DNA of 64,000 nucleotides from assembly GCA_045222295.1 (NCBI GenBank), contig JBGUXP010000011.1, positions 74,187 to 138,186 of the forward strand. The letters run 5' to 3'. The stretch comes from Colimorpha sp045222295. GTDB lineage: Bacteria; Bacteroidota; Bacteroidia; Bacteroidales; P3. The notes under the pieces were generated by a model. It saw only the letters and a list, made by a program, of their open reading frames with translations. It ran no database searches and was not told the origin of the DNA. Both the position numbers and the translations under genes were made by a program. This document shows positions 34,141 to 41,638 of the stretch, piece by piece (position 1 is the stretch's first letter; each line of letters starts with the position of its first letter).

Positions 34141-37011
34141 ATGGACAATGACAACGTCATCAAAATTTTAGGCGCGCGGGAACACAACCTGCAGAATGTG
34201 GACTTGGAGATTCCACGCAACAAGTTGGTAGTATTCACCGGCTTGAGTGGCAGCGGCAAGTCGAGCTTGGCGTTCGACACCATCCATGCCGAGGGACAAC
34301 GCCGCTATATGGAGACCTTCTCGGCATACGCGCGCCACTTCATCGGTAACATGGAGCGGCCCGACGTGGACCTTATCGAGGGCCTCTCGCCCGTCATCGC
34401 CATCGAGCAGAAAAGCACCAGCAACAACCCGCGCTCGACCGTCGGCACGCTGACCGACACCTACGATCTGCTGCGTCTGCTCTACGCCCGTGTGGGCAAA
34501 GCCTACAGCATCGTCAGTGGCAAGCCGATGGTGAAGTACAGCGAGGAGAAGATTCTCGAAATCATCACTTCGGAGTACGGCAGCCGCGACATCATGATAC
34601 TGGCGCCTCTGGTAAAAGGCCGCAAGGGTCACTACCGCGAGCTCTTCGAGCAGGTGGCCAAGAAAGGTTTCCTCAAGGTGCGCGTAGATGGCGAGATAAA
34701 GGAGATCACCTACAAGATGCAGGTGGACCGCTACAAGGTGCACGACATAGAGCTGGTGGTGGACCGCCTGCGTGCCGACCGCAACGCCACCCGCCTCCGC
34801 GAGGCGGTGCAGACGGCCTTCCGCCAAGGCAAAGGCATTCTCATGGTGCTAGATAACGAAGCCTCCAGTGTGTCCGGCGGTTCGACCGCCGGAAGCATCC
34901 GCTTCTTCAGCCGTATGCTGATGGACCCCGACAGCGGTCTCTCCTACCCTGAGCCGGAGCCCAACACCTTCTCGTTCAACTCGCCCTACGGCGCCTGCCC
35001 CCACTGCAACGGCCTCGGCGAGGTGGCGCAGATCGACATGCAGAAGCTCATCCCCAACCCCAAGAAGAGCATCCGCGACGGCGCCATCGAGGTGCTGGGC
35101 AAATACTCGCCCACCAACTACGTCTACCGCAAGCTGGAGCTCATGGGCAAGCATTACGACTTCACGCTCGACACGCCCGTCGCCGATCTCAGCGAGGAGG
35201 CCCTCAACGCCATCCTCTACGGCAGCAACCACTTCGCCGGCATCGAAGACCCCGAGGACCCAGGCTACCTCAGCGAGTTCCAAGGCATCATCAACTATAT
35301 CACCTCGCTGGCCAGCGACGAGAGTCCCGCCAGCCTGCAGAAATGGGCGGCCTCGTTCATGAACACCGTGCCCTGCCCCGAGTGTCACGGGCACCGCTTG
35401 AAGCCCGAGAGTCTTGCTTTCCGCATAGTGGATAAGAACATCGGCGAGCTGGCCGACATGGACCTGCTGGAACTAGAGGAGTGGCTCGGCGCACTGGAAC
35501 CGCAGCTCGACGAGCGCGACCGCAAGGTGGCGCATGAGGTGCTGGTGGAAATCCTCAAGCGCCTGTCGTTCCTCAACAACGTGGGCGTGGGCTACCTCAG
35601 CATGAACCGCAGCGCCCGCAGCCTCTCAGGTGGCGAAGCACAACGCATTCGTCTAGCTACCCAAATAGGGTCACAACTCACCAATGTCCTATATATCCTC
35701 GACGAGCCCAGCATCGGTCTACATCAACGCGACAACCAACGCCTCATCGAGAGCCTCAAGCAACTGCGTGACCTAGGCAACAGCATCATCGTGGTGGAAC
35801 ACGACCGCGACATGATGCTGGCCGCCGACTACCTGGTGGACATCGGCCCCGGTGCCGGAGTGCACGGGGGGAAGGTGCTGTTCGCCGGGAAACCGGAATT
35901 TTCGGATACTCCGGAAATTCCGGAATATCCGGGGAGCCTCACCCTGCAGTACCTCTCCCGGCAGCGCGACATCGCGCTGCCGGAGAGAAGAGCCGTCGAA
36001 GGCCGCCAGCACCTGCTACTCAAAGGCGCCACCGGCAACAACCTCAAGGGCGTCGACCTCGACCTGCCCTTGGGCATGTTCGTCTGCGTCACCGGTGTCT
36101 CGGGCTCCGGCAAGTCCACCCTTATCAACGACACCCTGCAGCCCATCCTCAGCCAACATTTCTACCACTCGCTCCGCGCTCCGCTGCACTACCAAAGCAT
36201 CGAAGGAATCGAGAATATTGACAAAGTCATCCAGATAGACCAGAGCCCCATCGGACGCACGCCGCGCTCCAACCCCGCCACCTACGCGGGCTTCTTCGAC
36301 GACATCCGCCGTCTCTTCGCCGAGCTGCCGTCGGCACGCATCCGTGGCTACAAGCCCGGCCGCTTCAGCTTCAACGTCAGCGGCGGCCGCTGCGAGCACT
36401 GCAAGGGCGCCGGACTCCGCACCATCGAGATGAACTTCCTGCCCGACGTCTACGTCCAGTGCGAGGTCTGCGGCGGCAAGCGCTACAACCGCGAGACCCT
36501 CGAGATACGCTACAAAGGCAAGTCCATCAGCGACGTGCTCGACATGACCGTCAACGAAGCCGTGGACTTCTTCGCCTCCATGCCCAAGCTGCACCGCAAG
36601 CTCAAGACCCTGCAGGAGGTCGGCCTCGGTTACATCACCCTCGGACAGCAGAGCACCACCCTCAGCGGTGGCGAGGCGCAGCGTGTCAAGCTGGCCACCG
36701 AACTCAGCAAGAGCGATACCGGCCGCACCCTCTACATCCTCGACGAGCCCACCACGGGCCTCCACTTCGAGGACATCCGCATCCTCCTCGGCGTGCTGCA
36801 GAAGCTCGTCGACAAAGGAAACACCGTCCTCGTCATCGAGCACAACATGGACGTCATCAAGGTGGCCGACTGGGTCATCGACCTCGGCCCCGACGGTGGT
36901 CGCGCCGGCGGCCAAATCACCTTCTGCGGCACCCCGGAAGATTTAGCGAAAAAGAAAGACAACTTCACCGGCCGCTACCTCGCCGAGGAGCTCAAAGCGA
37001 TGAAGGGGTAG
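34141..37011 (+). CDS. uvrA: Excinuclease ABC subunit A
   Basis: UvrA finds DNA lesions for nucleotide-excision repair and loads UvrB. 956 residues with two ABC ATPase modules: GLSGSGKSSLAFDT with SLSGGEAQRIRLATQ, and GVSGSGKSTLINDTL with TLSGGEAQRVKLATEL. Zinc knuckles CPHCNGLG/CPECHGHR and CEHCKGAG/CEVCGGKRYN are intact. After the first ATPase module (DNA 35892-35936) a 9-bp repeat replaces a variable loop with FSDTPEIPEYPG, ahead of the conserved SLTLQYLS. A strong terminator follows. Confidence 0.97.
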   Translation: MDNDNVIKILGAREHNLQNVDLEIPRNKLVVFTGLSGSGKSSLAFDTIHAEGQRRYMETFSAYARHFIGNMERPDVDLIEGLSPVIAIEQKSTSNNPRSTVGTLTDTYDLLRLLYARVGKAYSIVSGKPMVKYSEEKILEIITSEYGSRDIMILAPLVKGRKGHYRELFEQVAKKGFLKVRVDGEIKEITYKMQVDRYKVHDIELVVDRLRADRNATRLREAVQTAFRQGKGILMVLDNEASSVSGGSTAGSIRFFSRMLMDPDSGLSYPEPEPNTFSFNSPYGACPHCNGLGEVAQIDMQKLIPNPKKSIRDGAIEVLGKYSPTNYVYRKLELMGKHYDFTLDTPVADLSEEALNAILYGSNHFAGIEDPEDPGYLSEFQGIINYITSLASDESPASLQKWAASFMNTVPCPECHGHRLKPESLAFRIVDKNIGELADMDLLELEEWLGALEPQLDERDRKVAHEVLVEILKRLSFLNNVGVGYLSMNRSARSLSGGEAQRIRLATQIGSQLTNVLYILDEPSIGLHQRDNQRLIESLKQLRDLGNSIIVVEHDRDMMLAADYLVDIGPGAGVHGGKVLFAGKPEFSDTPEIPEYPGSLTLQYLSRQRDIALPERRAVEGRQHLLLKGATGNNLKGVDLDLPLGMFVCVTGVSGSGKSTLINDTLQPILSQHFYHSLRAPLHYQSIEGIENIDKVIQIDQSPIGRTPRSNPATYAGFFDDIRRLFAELPSARIRGYKPGRFSFNVSGGRCEHCKGAGLRTIEMNFLPDVYVQCEVCGGKRYNRETLEIRYKGKSISDVLDMTVNEAVDFFASMPKLHRKLKTLQEVGLGYITLGQQSTTLSGGEAQRVKLATELSKSDTGRTLYILDEPTTGLHFEDIRILLGVLQKLVDKGNTVLVIEHNMDVIKVADWVIDLGPDGGRAGGQITFCGTPEDLAKKKDNFTGRYLAEELKAMKG
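35892..35936 (+). repeat. 9-bp tandem repeat inside uvrA
   Basis: ACCGGAATT, TTCGGATAC, TCCGGAAAT, TCCGGAATA, TCCGGGGAG in 9-bp phase, at the loop after the first ATPase module. Confidence 0.85.
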
Positions 37012-37030
37012 ACACACAGAGAGAAACAGC

Positions 37031-37066
37031 AACGGCTGCCATCCCTATGGATGGCAGCCGTTTTTT
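37031..37066 (+). terminator. Intrinsic terminator of uvrA
   Basis: AACGGCTGCCATCC (37031-37044), loop CTAT, GGATGGCAGCCGTT (37049-37062), then TTTT. A perfect 14-bp stem with T tract. Confidence 0.92.
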
Positions 37067-37144
37067 AATCCGATTGGAATTTCCGCGCCCCGCGACAGGC
37101 GGTGTCAAAAGCGGCCGGGGCTGGCGCAGGGTTGAGAATAGGTG

Positions 37145-37639
37145 TTATTTTTTGCGGTGGTAGAAGTATGAAGTTGCAGACATGCCTTTAGGACACTTGA
37201 ACGACAGGAATGCCTCGACGGCAGGCGGAGTGATGATCATGTTGTCCTCGTGCAGCTCCAGTTGGCAGACAACCGTTGCATCTTCGGTTGTGACGGTGAT
37301 TTCAGCCACGCCGCGGACATCTTTGCCGATACTCCATTTCGCCTCGTAGGTGGAGAACATATAGTTCCCGTCGGGGTCTCGGTCGACAGCCACCTGCACC
37401 GAGAGAGTCCCGTCGGGGCGGAATTCAATGTCGCGCATCAGGGAGAACACCGTTTCGCCCGTGACGGCGGCATGTTCTCCATGCAGATACATACCAGCGT
37501 TAGGAGAGCGGAAATTTTGTGCTTCTTTGAATTCCCATTTGCCAACAATGTCGCTGTCGGTTACGTTTTGTGCCGAAACATTGGCGGTCATCATTCCGAG
37601 GGCGCACACCATCGCGCCGAGTAAAAAGAGTTTCTTCAT
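37145..37639 (-). CDS. Secreted lipocalin-like protein
   Basis: 164 residues with signal peptide KLFLLGAMVCALGMMTANVSA, no lipobox. The mature part begins VGKWEFKEAQ (the lipocalin-like start) and has alternating strands (SLMRDIEFRPDGTLSVQ, YEAKWSIGKDVRGVAEITV, cited in part). Related in outline to the lipoprotein at 33641 but not lipidated. Ligand unknown; likely periplasmic. Confidence 0.6.
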   Translation of the reverse strand: MKKLFLLGAMVCALGMMTANVSAQNVTDSDIVGKWEFKEAQNFRSPNAGMYLHGEHAAVTGETVFSLMRDIEFRPDGTLSVQVAVDRDPDGNYMFSTYEAKWSIGKDVRGVAEITVTTEDATVVCQLELHEDNMIITPPAVEAFLSFKCPKGMSATSYFYHRKK

Positions 37640-37698
37640 CGTCTGTTTAATTTTATTGTTTTTATTCGATTTGTTGTTTCATTTCTGCATTTTCACCG

Positions 37699-37889
37699 CG
37701 CATACCTGCAATTTGGCGTTGCAGGGCTGCAAAATGGCCGCGCATATATGCGGAGGCTTCCGCAGGGCTGCAAATCGACCGCGCATATATGCGGGGAGCA
37801 TTACACGGCTGCAAATTGACCTCGCATATATGCGGGGCGCGTTGCACGGCTGTTTCGGCATCCCGCACCTGTGCGGAGGCCATTTCACG
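37699..37889. repeat. 41-bp tandem repeat array with a 12-bp palindrome in the core units
   Basis: Units begin near 37699, 37741, 37782, 37823 and 37864, giving spacings of 42, 41, 41 and 41 bp. The three central units share the perfect palindrome CGCATATATGCG (37741, 37782, 37823); the outer ones are degenerate (CGCATACCTGC, CGCACCTGTGCG). Between palindromes runs a conserved GGCTGCAAATyGACC-type segment. The array fills the space between the thioesterase stop (37892) and the lipocalin-like gene. Confidence 0.88.
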
Positions 37890-37891
37890 CT

Positions 37892-38278
37892 TCAGCGGCT
37901 GAGCCATTGCTTCACCTCGTCGGGGATAACCTCGGAGCTGGAGGTGCTGCGGCGGTAGCCAGCCATCACGGTGCGGCACTCGACACAGACGGTGCCAGTC
38001 TCGCTGTTCACCACGCGCTGCAGCACGGTGAGGCTCTTGGTGCCGAAGCGTTCGATGGTGGTCTCCACCTGTATCTTGTCGTGGTAGTGTATCTGCGCCC
38101 GGAAGTCCACGTCGTAGTGCACCACCATGACGGTGAAGTCGCTCTTGGTGGGCGACAGGCCGTGGCCACTGAAGAAGGCATCCTTCCCCAGGTCGAGATA
38201 CTCCATGATAACGGCATTGTTGACGTGACCCATCTGGTCCACATCGTTGAAACGGATTTGAATGTTTGTAACAAACAT
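37892..38278 (-). CDS. 4HBT-type acyl-CoA thioesterase
   Basis: 128 residues of the hotdog fold, with the 4-hydroxybenzoyl-CoA thioesterase signature: IRFNDVDQMGHVNNAVIMEYLD (in part) has the catalytic Asp followed by GHVNN, and DVDFRAQIHYHDKIQVET follows. Known relatives hydrolyse short or medium acyl-CoAs. The start at 38278 is 5 bp from the left heptamer repeat of the four-helix-bundle cassette, and the gene ends at the edge of the 41-bp array, so it is boxed in by repeats on both sides. Confidence 0.88.
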   Translation of the reverse strand: MFVTNIQIRFNDVDQMGHVNNAVIMEYLDLGKDAFFSGHGLSPTKSDFTVMVVHYDVDFRAQIHYHDKIQVETTIERFGTKSLTVLQRVVNSETGTVCVECRTVMAGYRRSTSSSEVIPDEVKQWLSR

Positions 38279-38282
38279 AATT

Positions 38283-38703
38283 AGAAATTATAAATTAGGA
38301 ATTAGGAATTAATGCTGCCCGATGTTGTTTTTGTTATACTGCTTAACATGCGCAGCAATTCCTCACAGTCATTCATTATTGAAGCTTTCTCTTTTTCGGA
38401 TATATATTCTGTCCTATATAACAGATTTATCCAATATTTGGTTTCGTTACATTCCTTGAAAGCAATGTACATCTTCGACAGGAAATCCTTTCTTGAGATT
38501 CCGCAAAGAGCTTCGCTTATATTCGCGCCCACACTTGTACCGCTACGCAACATCTGTTTCGACATTACATATTCAGCTTTCTTCTCCACAAGATATTTAT
38601 ACAGTCCCACAATACGTACAGCGAAATCCTCACTCTTTGTTTTTATCGCATTTTCATCCTTCATAATACCTAATTGCTAATTACTAATTCCTAATTTTCT
38701 TAA
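38283..38703. mobile_element. Candidate mini-element: four-helix-bundle gene between inverted heptamer repeats
   Basis: The left end has AGAAATT, ATAAATT, AGGAATT, AGGAATT (38283-38310); the right end has CCTAATT, GCTAATT, ACTAATT, CCTAATT (38669-38696). Each is in 7-bp phase and they are mutually inverted. The enclosed gene uses a stop codon inside the left repeat, and the histidine-kinase gene to the right ends with codons and a stop written by the right repeat. No transposase is present. Confidence 0.55.
38302..38664 (-). CDS. Four-helix-bundle protein (23S rRNA IVP / Avd-like)
   Basis: 120 residues, all helical, with the signature of the S23/IVP four-helix-bundle family: FAVRIVGLYKYL near the N-terminus, QMLRSGTSVGANISEAL (the QLLRSGTSIGANI motif), SRKDFLSKMYIAFKECNETKYWI and a leucine-rich last helix. 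Homologues occur inside 23S rRNA intervening sequences and, as Avd, in diversity-generating retroelements, and they bind nucleic acid. Here the gene is solitary, outside rRNA, with heptamer repeats touching both ends; the last codons (INS, stop) are repeat sequence. Confidence 0.9.
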   Translation of the reverse strand: MKDENAIKTKSEDFAVRIVGLYKYLVEKKAEYVMSKQMLRSGTSVGANISEALCGISRKDFLSKMYIAFKECNETKYWINLLYRTEYISEKEKASIMNDCEELLRMLSSITKTTSGSINS

Positions 38704-39526
38704 GGGAGAAGAAGAACTCGAGGCCGCCCTCGGCACGATTCTTTGCATATATCTCGCCGCCGTGAAATATCACGGAGTGCTTGACAATGGAAAGGCCAAG
38801 TCCCGTGCCACCGTTCTGGCGCGAGCGGCCCTCGTCGATGCGCACGAAGCGGTCGAAAAGCCGCGAGAGGTACTCGCCGGCCACGCCCTTGCCGGTATCG
38901 TAATAATGAATGAAGTAATGGTCGGGTTCCTCGCGGTAAGTCTCCAGGACGATGTTGATGCCGCTGCCGGCGTAGGCGATGCTGTTCTCTACCAAGTTAC
39001 GGAAGATGCAGTAGAGCAACTCGCGGTTGCCCTGCAGCGGCATGGGCGGAAGCTGGTTGTTGACGGTGATACCCGCAGTGGCAGCCTTGTCGCTGAGGTC
39101 ACCGATAGCCTCATTGGCCACCTCGGCGGCATCCACCTCGGTGCGTGGAAAGAGGTCGGCGCTCTCCTCCAGCTTGTTGATGATGGAGACATCCTGTATC
39201 AGGTCCGAGAGGCGCAATGTCTGTCGGAAACATCTATCTAAGAAGTATCGCCGCCGCTCGTCATCGACGGGCTTGTCGGAGAGCAGTATCTCCAGATACC
39301 CACGGATAGAACTAACCGGGGTTTTCAGCTCATGGGCGATATTGGAGGTCATTTCCTGCTTCAGCTGCCGGTTGCGCTGCTCAGCCTCCGAAGCCTCCTG
39401 CCGCAGCCGGTTGGCTTCATCGGCCATCTGCTGCAGTCGCTTGTTCTTCCACATCAAGCGGATGTACAGCACCAAGATGGCAACTACCAATATTAATAAT
39501 ATGACATCAGACCAATCCATATCCAA
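38684..39526 (-). CDS. Sensor histidine kinase
   Basis: 280 residues. One N-terminal helix (VILLILVVAILVLYIRLMW), a short coiled coil, the dimerisation box with phospho-accepting His (SNIAHELKTPVSSIRGYLE), and the ATPase domain: N box NLVENSIAYAG, G1 DTGKGV, G2 GGTGLGLSIVKH. No sizeable periplasmic sensor domain, so the signal is likely membrane or cytoplasmic. It overlaps the response-regulator gene by 20 bp and is its partner. The last residues (KKIRN) and the stop codon are encoded by the heptamer repeat of the adjoining cassette. Confidence 0.92.
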   Translation of the reverse strand: MDMDWSDVILLILVVAILVLYIRLMWKNKRLQQMADEANRLRQEASEAEQRNRQLKQEMTSNIAHELKTPVSSIRGYLEILLSDKPVDDERRRYFLDRCFRQTLRLSDLIQDVSIINKLEESADLFPRTEVDAAEVANEAIGDLSDKAATAGITVNNQLPPMPLQGNRELLYCIFRNLVENSIAYAGSGINIVLETYREEPDHYFIHYYDTGKGVAGEYLSRLFDRFVRIDEGRSRQNGGTGLGLSIVKHSVIFHGGEIYAKNRAEGGLEFFFSLKKIRN

Positions 39527-40169
39527 ACCCTGTTTTATTCACAATGCGTTGTCCCTCAGTTCCCAGTTTCTTGCGCAGACGGGCGATATGCACGTCCACC
39601 GACCGCTCACCCACAAAGGCATCATCTGGCCACACCGCCTTCAGAATCTCATCCCTTGAGAAGAACGTCCCCGGATGCTCCCGGAAAAGTTGCAGGATGA
39701 GGTGTTCCCGTTTAGTTAGGTTATCCGGAATTTCCGGAGATTCCGGATTATCCGGGATAGGCCTGCTTCGACGCAGCACAGCCTTCACGCGTGCCAGCAC
39801 GGTGTCGAACGAGAACGGCTTGGTTATATAGTCATCGGCCCCCACACCGAATCCTTGCAGCTGGTCGTCATGAGCATCACGAGCTGTGAGGAAAACAATG
39901 GGTGTATTGTCACCACGACGGTGCAACTCCTCCGCCAATTCAAACCCAGACATCTTATCCATCATCACGTCAAGCAGAATCAAGTCGAAGCATACCCCTC
40001 GACCACCCTTCGGTCGGCCCCCCTCCCCTGTGTCAGGGGAGGAGCCAAGGAGAGAGAGAGCCTCCTCGGCGCTCTCCACCGTCACCACCTCGAAGCCCTC
40101 GGCCTCCAGGTTAAACCGCAGTATCTCCCGCAGGTCCTCTTCGTCATCAACTACAAGTATCCGTGTCAT
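39507..40169 (-). CDS. OmpR-family response regulator with two repeat-derived inserts
   Basis: 220 residues. Receiver domain: acidic pair VVDDEED, phospho-accepting Asp in DLILLDVMM (residue 67, normally near 53), Thr in VFLTARD and Lys in ITKPFSF. Winged-helix output domain: LTKREHLILQLFREHPG, RSVDVHIARLRKKLG. Two inserts are written by repeats: SSPDTGEGGRPKGGRGV before the Asp strand, from a GC-rich palindrome, and PDNPESPEIPDN in the linker, from 9-bp units. The kinase gene follows with a 20-bp overlap. Confidence 0.93.
   Translation of the reverse strand: MTRILVVDDEEDLREILRFNLEAEGFEVVTVESAEEALSLLGSSPDTGEGGRPKGGRGVCFDLILLDVMMDKMSGFELAEELHRRGDNTPIVFLTARDAHDDQLQGFGVGADDYITKPFSFDTVLARVKAVLRRSRPIPDNPESPEIPDNLTKREHLILQLFREHPGTFFSRDEILKAVWPDDAFVGERSVDVHIARLRKKLGTEGQRIVNKTGFGYGLV
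39724..39759. repeat. 9-bp tandem repeat in the response-regulator linker
   Basis: TCCGGAATT, TCCGGAGAT, TCCGGATTA, TCCGGGATA in 9-bp phase, the same family as the uvrA tract. It encodes the linker between receiver and DNA-binding domains. Confidence 0.85.
40005..40055. repeat. GC-rich palindromic insert in the receiver domain
   Basis: CCTCCCCTG-TGT-CAGGGGAGG with flanking CCTTCGGTCGGCC resembles the right half of the 22066-22180 element (CCTCCCCTAA...TTAGGGGAGG then GCCGAAGGCGG). It adds about 14 residues to the loop before the phospho-accepting Asp strand. Confidence 0.65.
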
Positions 40170-40210
40170 ATTCTAATAACGCAGGGACCGGAAAAATATT
40201 GCCACAAGCG

Positions 40211-40244
40211 AAAAACAAAAAAGGAGACTCTTGTGAGTCTCCCT
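40211..40244 (-). terminator. Intrinsic terminator of tRNA-Phe
   Basis: On the minus strand GGAGACTC-ACAA-GAGTCTCC is followed by TTTTTTGTTTTT. The stem is 8 bp perfect, 9 bp after the tRNA end. Confidence 0.9.
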
Positions 40245-40251
40245 TTCGGTG

Positions 40252-40324
40252 TGGCATCGACTGGATTTGAACCAGTGACGCAAGGATTTTCAGTCCTTCG
40301 CTCTACCAACTGAGCTACGACGCC
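40252..40324 (-). tRNA. tRNA-Phe (GAA)
   Basis: 73 nt. Acceptor stem GGCGTCG pairs with CGATGCC (one G-U), discriminator A. D arm GCTC...GAGC, anticodon stem-loop GGACTGAAAATCC with anticodon GAA, T arm with GGTTCAAATCC. No CCA is encoded. Promoter and terminator both present, so it is a single-gene unit. Confidence 0.97.
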
Positions 40325-40342
40325 ATCGTCTGAATTCGGATG

Positions 40343-40374
40343 CAAAAGTACGAAGATTTTGGAAACTGGCCAAA
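40343..40374 (-). promoter_or_regulatory. Promoter of tRNA-Phe
   Basis: Minus-strand TTTG (40374-40371), 20-bp spacer, TACTTTTG (40350-40343), 19 bp before the tRNA 5' end. Confidence 0.8.
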
Positions 40375-40410
40375 TTTTTTTTCATCCAAAGCACCTAATG
40401 AAATCTCTTA

Positions 40411-41079
40411 TCATTTATTTTCAGCTATTTCCACATCCGATTTTTTTTCTTTCATCACAGCCTTCTGAGCCTTTGGAGCGAGGAATGCGAGCTCTATAAT
40501 CAGCCATATTATGCCAATTGTGATGGCTGCGTCAGCCACATTGAAGATGGCATTGAAGAACTCAAAGTGGTTGCCTCCAACAATAGGAAACCACCCCGGC
40601 CAATCGAATTCAAACAGGGGGAAATAGAACATATCCACCACCTTGCCCTGCAGGAACGGCGCATAGCCACCTTCTGGCGGGAAGAACGTCGCCACGTTAT
40701 AGTAGCTCTCATTGAATACCAAGCCATAGAAGCAACTGTCTATCAAGTTGCCGATGGCACCAGCAAAGATAAGCACCAGACTGCTGATAAGGGATGTACG
40801 GCCATTGTCTTTCAGTTGTTTCCAGATAATCCAAGCGATAATTCCCGTAGCCACGATGCGGAAGAGTGTCAGCCCAATCTTACCGACAGCCCCGCCGAAA
40901 GACATTCCGAAGGCAAAACCCTCGTTCTCTATGAAATGCAAATGAAACCAGTCTCCAAGAACAGGGATATCCTCCCCAATGTGCATTTTTGTCTTGACAA
41001 GCACTTTCACTATTTGGTCAATCACAATGATTCCTGCCACAATCGAGGCATATACAAGGTCTCGTTTCTTCTTATTCAT
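40411..41079 (-). CDS. lspA: Lipoprotein signal peptidase (signal peptidase II)
   Basis: LspA removes signal peptides from lipidated prolipoproteins. 222 residues with four transmembrane segments. The catalytic aspartates lie in AGAIGNLIDSCFYG and FNAIFNVADAAITIG; the NEGFAFGM motif near the first periplasmic loop is also standard. It is longer than E. coli LspA (164 residues), partly from a loop around YYNVATFFPPEGG and a Lys-rich tail (KAQKAVMKEKKSD). It overlaps the DUF3109 gene by 8 bp. Confidence 0.95.
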   Translation of the reverse strand: MNKKKRDLVYASIVAGIIVIDQIVKVLVKTKMHIGEDIPVLGDWFHLHFIENEGFAFGMSFGGAVGKIGLTLFRIVATGIIAWIIWKQLKDNGRTSLISSLVLIFAGAIGNLIDSCFYGLVFNESYYNVATFFPPEGGYAPFLQGKVVDMFYFPLFEFDWPGWFPIVGGNHFEFFNAIFNVADAAITIGIIWLIIELAFLAPKAQKAVMKEKKSDVEIAENK

Positions 41080-41608
41080 TATTTCTCAATTTAATCTGTT
41101 CCAATAGTTCATCATACCACTCCTTTCCGAAACGTCGGATGAGCGGCTCTTTCAGATAGACATACAGGGGATCACCCTTGCCCTTAGCCGGACGGCAGAT
41201 GTCCCACTGGTGATAGTTTACCGCTGTAAATTCGCCGAAGTCTTCCACACGGATGGGATAGAGGTGGCACGATACCGGCTTATACAGTCCCTGTAAGGCA
41301 CAAAAAGAGCATCCATCGGGACCGGGAGTGACGAAAGCACAGGCCCCACCGTCGATAAGTGTGGTGCCCAGGTCACCGTCCTTGTCACGCACGGCAACAC
41401 CCTGTGTCTCAACGGCCGCACGCCCTTCGTCAGTCATCAAAGGCAACGCCCTGTCGAGCACAGCCTCAATCTTCTCCACCTCCTCTTCCATCAACGGCGC
41501 CCCACTGTCGCCTTCCACACAGCAAGCCCCCTTACAGCAACCCAGGTCACAGCAAAAACTCTGATCGGCAATGTCGTCGGAGACAATACTATTTTTAACA
41601 ATAATCAT
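41072..41608 (-). CDS. DUF3109 cysteine-rich protein
   Basis: 178 residues with Cys pairs spread over the sequence (FCCDLGCCKGACCVEGDSG, CAFVTPGPDGCSFCALQ, PVSCHLYPIRV, WDICRPA), typical of DUF3109, related to the YkgJ zinc/iron-chelating group. Probably binds an iron-sulfur cluster or zinc; function unknown. It overlaps lspA, and a 7-bp repeat lies between it and the hydroxyacid dehydrogenase gene. Confidence 0.87.
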   Translation of the reverse strand: MIIVKNSIVSDDIADQSFCCDLGCCKGACCVEGDSGAPLMEEEVEKIEAVLDRALPLMTDEGRAAVETQGVAVRDKDGDLGTTLIDGGACAFVTPGPDGCSFCALQGLYKPVSCHLYPIRVEDFGEFTAVNYHQWDICRPAKGKGDPLYVYLKEPLIRRFGKEWYDELLEQIKLRNNE

Positions 41609-41610
41609 TA

Positions 41611-41638
41611 ACTAAACACTTAACACTAATCACTTAGC
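41611..41638. repeat. 7-bp repeat at the DUF3109 / hydroxyacid dehydrogenase junction
   Basis: ACTAAAC, ACTTAAC, ACTAATC, ACTTAGC in 7-bp phase. The dehydrogenase stop codon and last codons (VLSD) fall within it. Confidence 0.8.

Noticed and set aside
37699..37889. Possible CRISPR array
   Set aside because: The regular spacing is tempting, but the sequence between palindromes is itself repeated (GGCTGCAAATyGACC), so there are no unique spacers, and no cas gene is nearby. It is a tandem repeat.
37662..37979. A 105-residue reading frame across the 41-bp array
   Set aside because: It exists only because the repeat contains no stop codons on the minus strand; it overlaps the real thioesterase gene and reads the same DNA unit in three frames.
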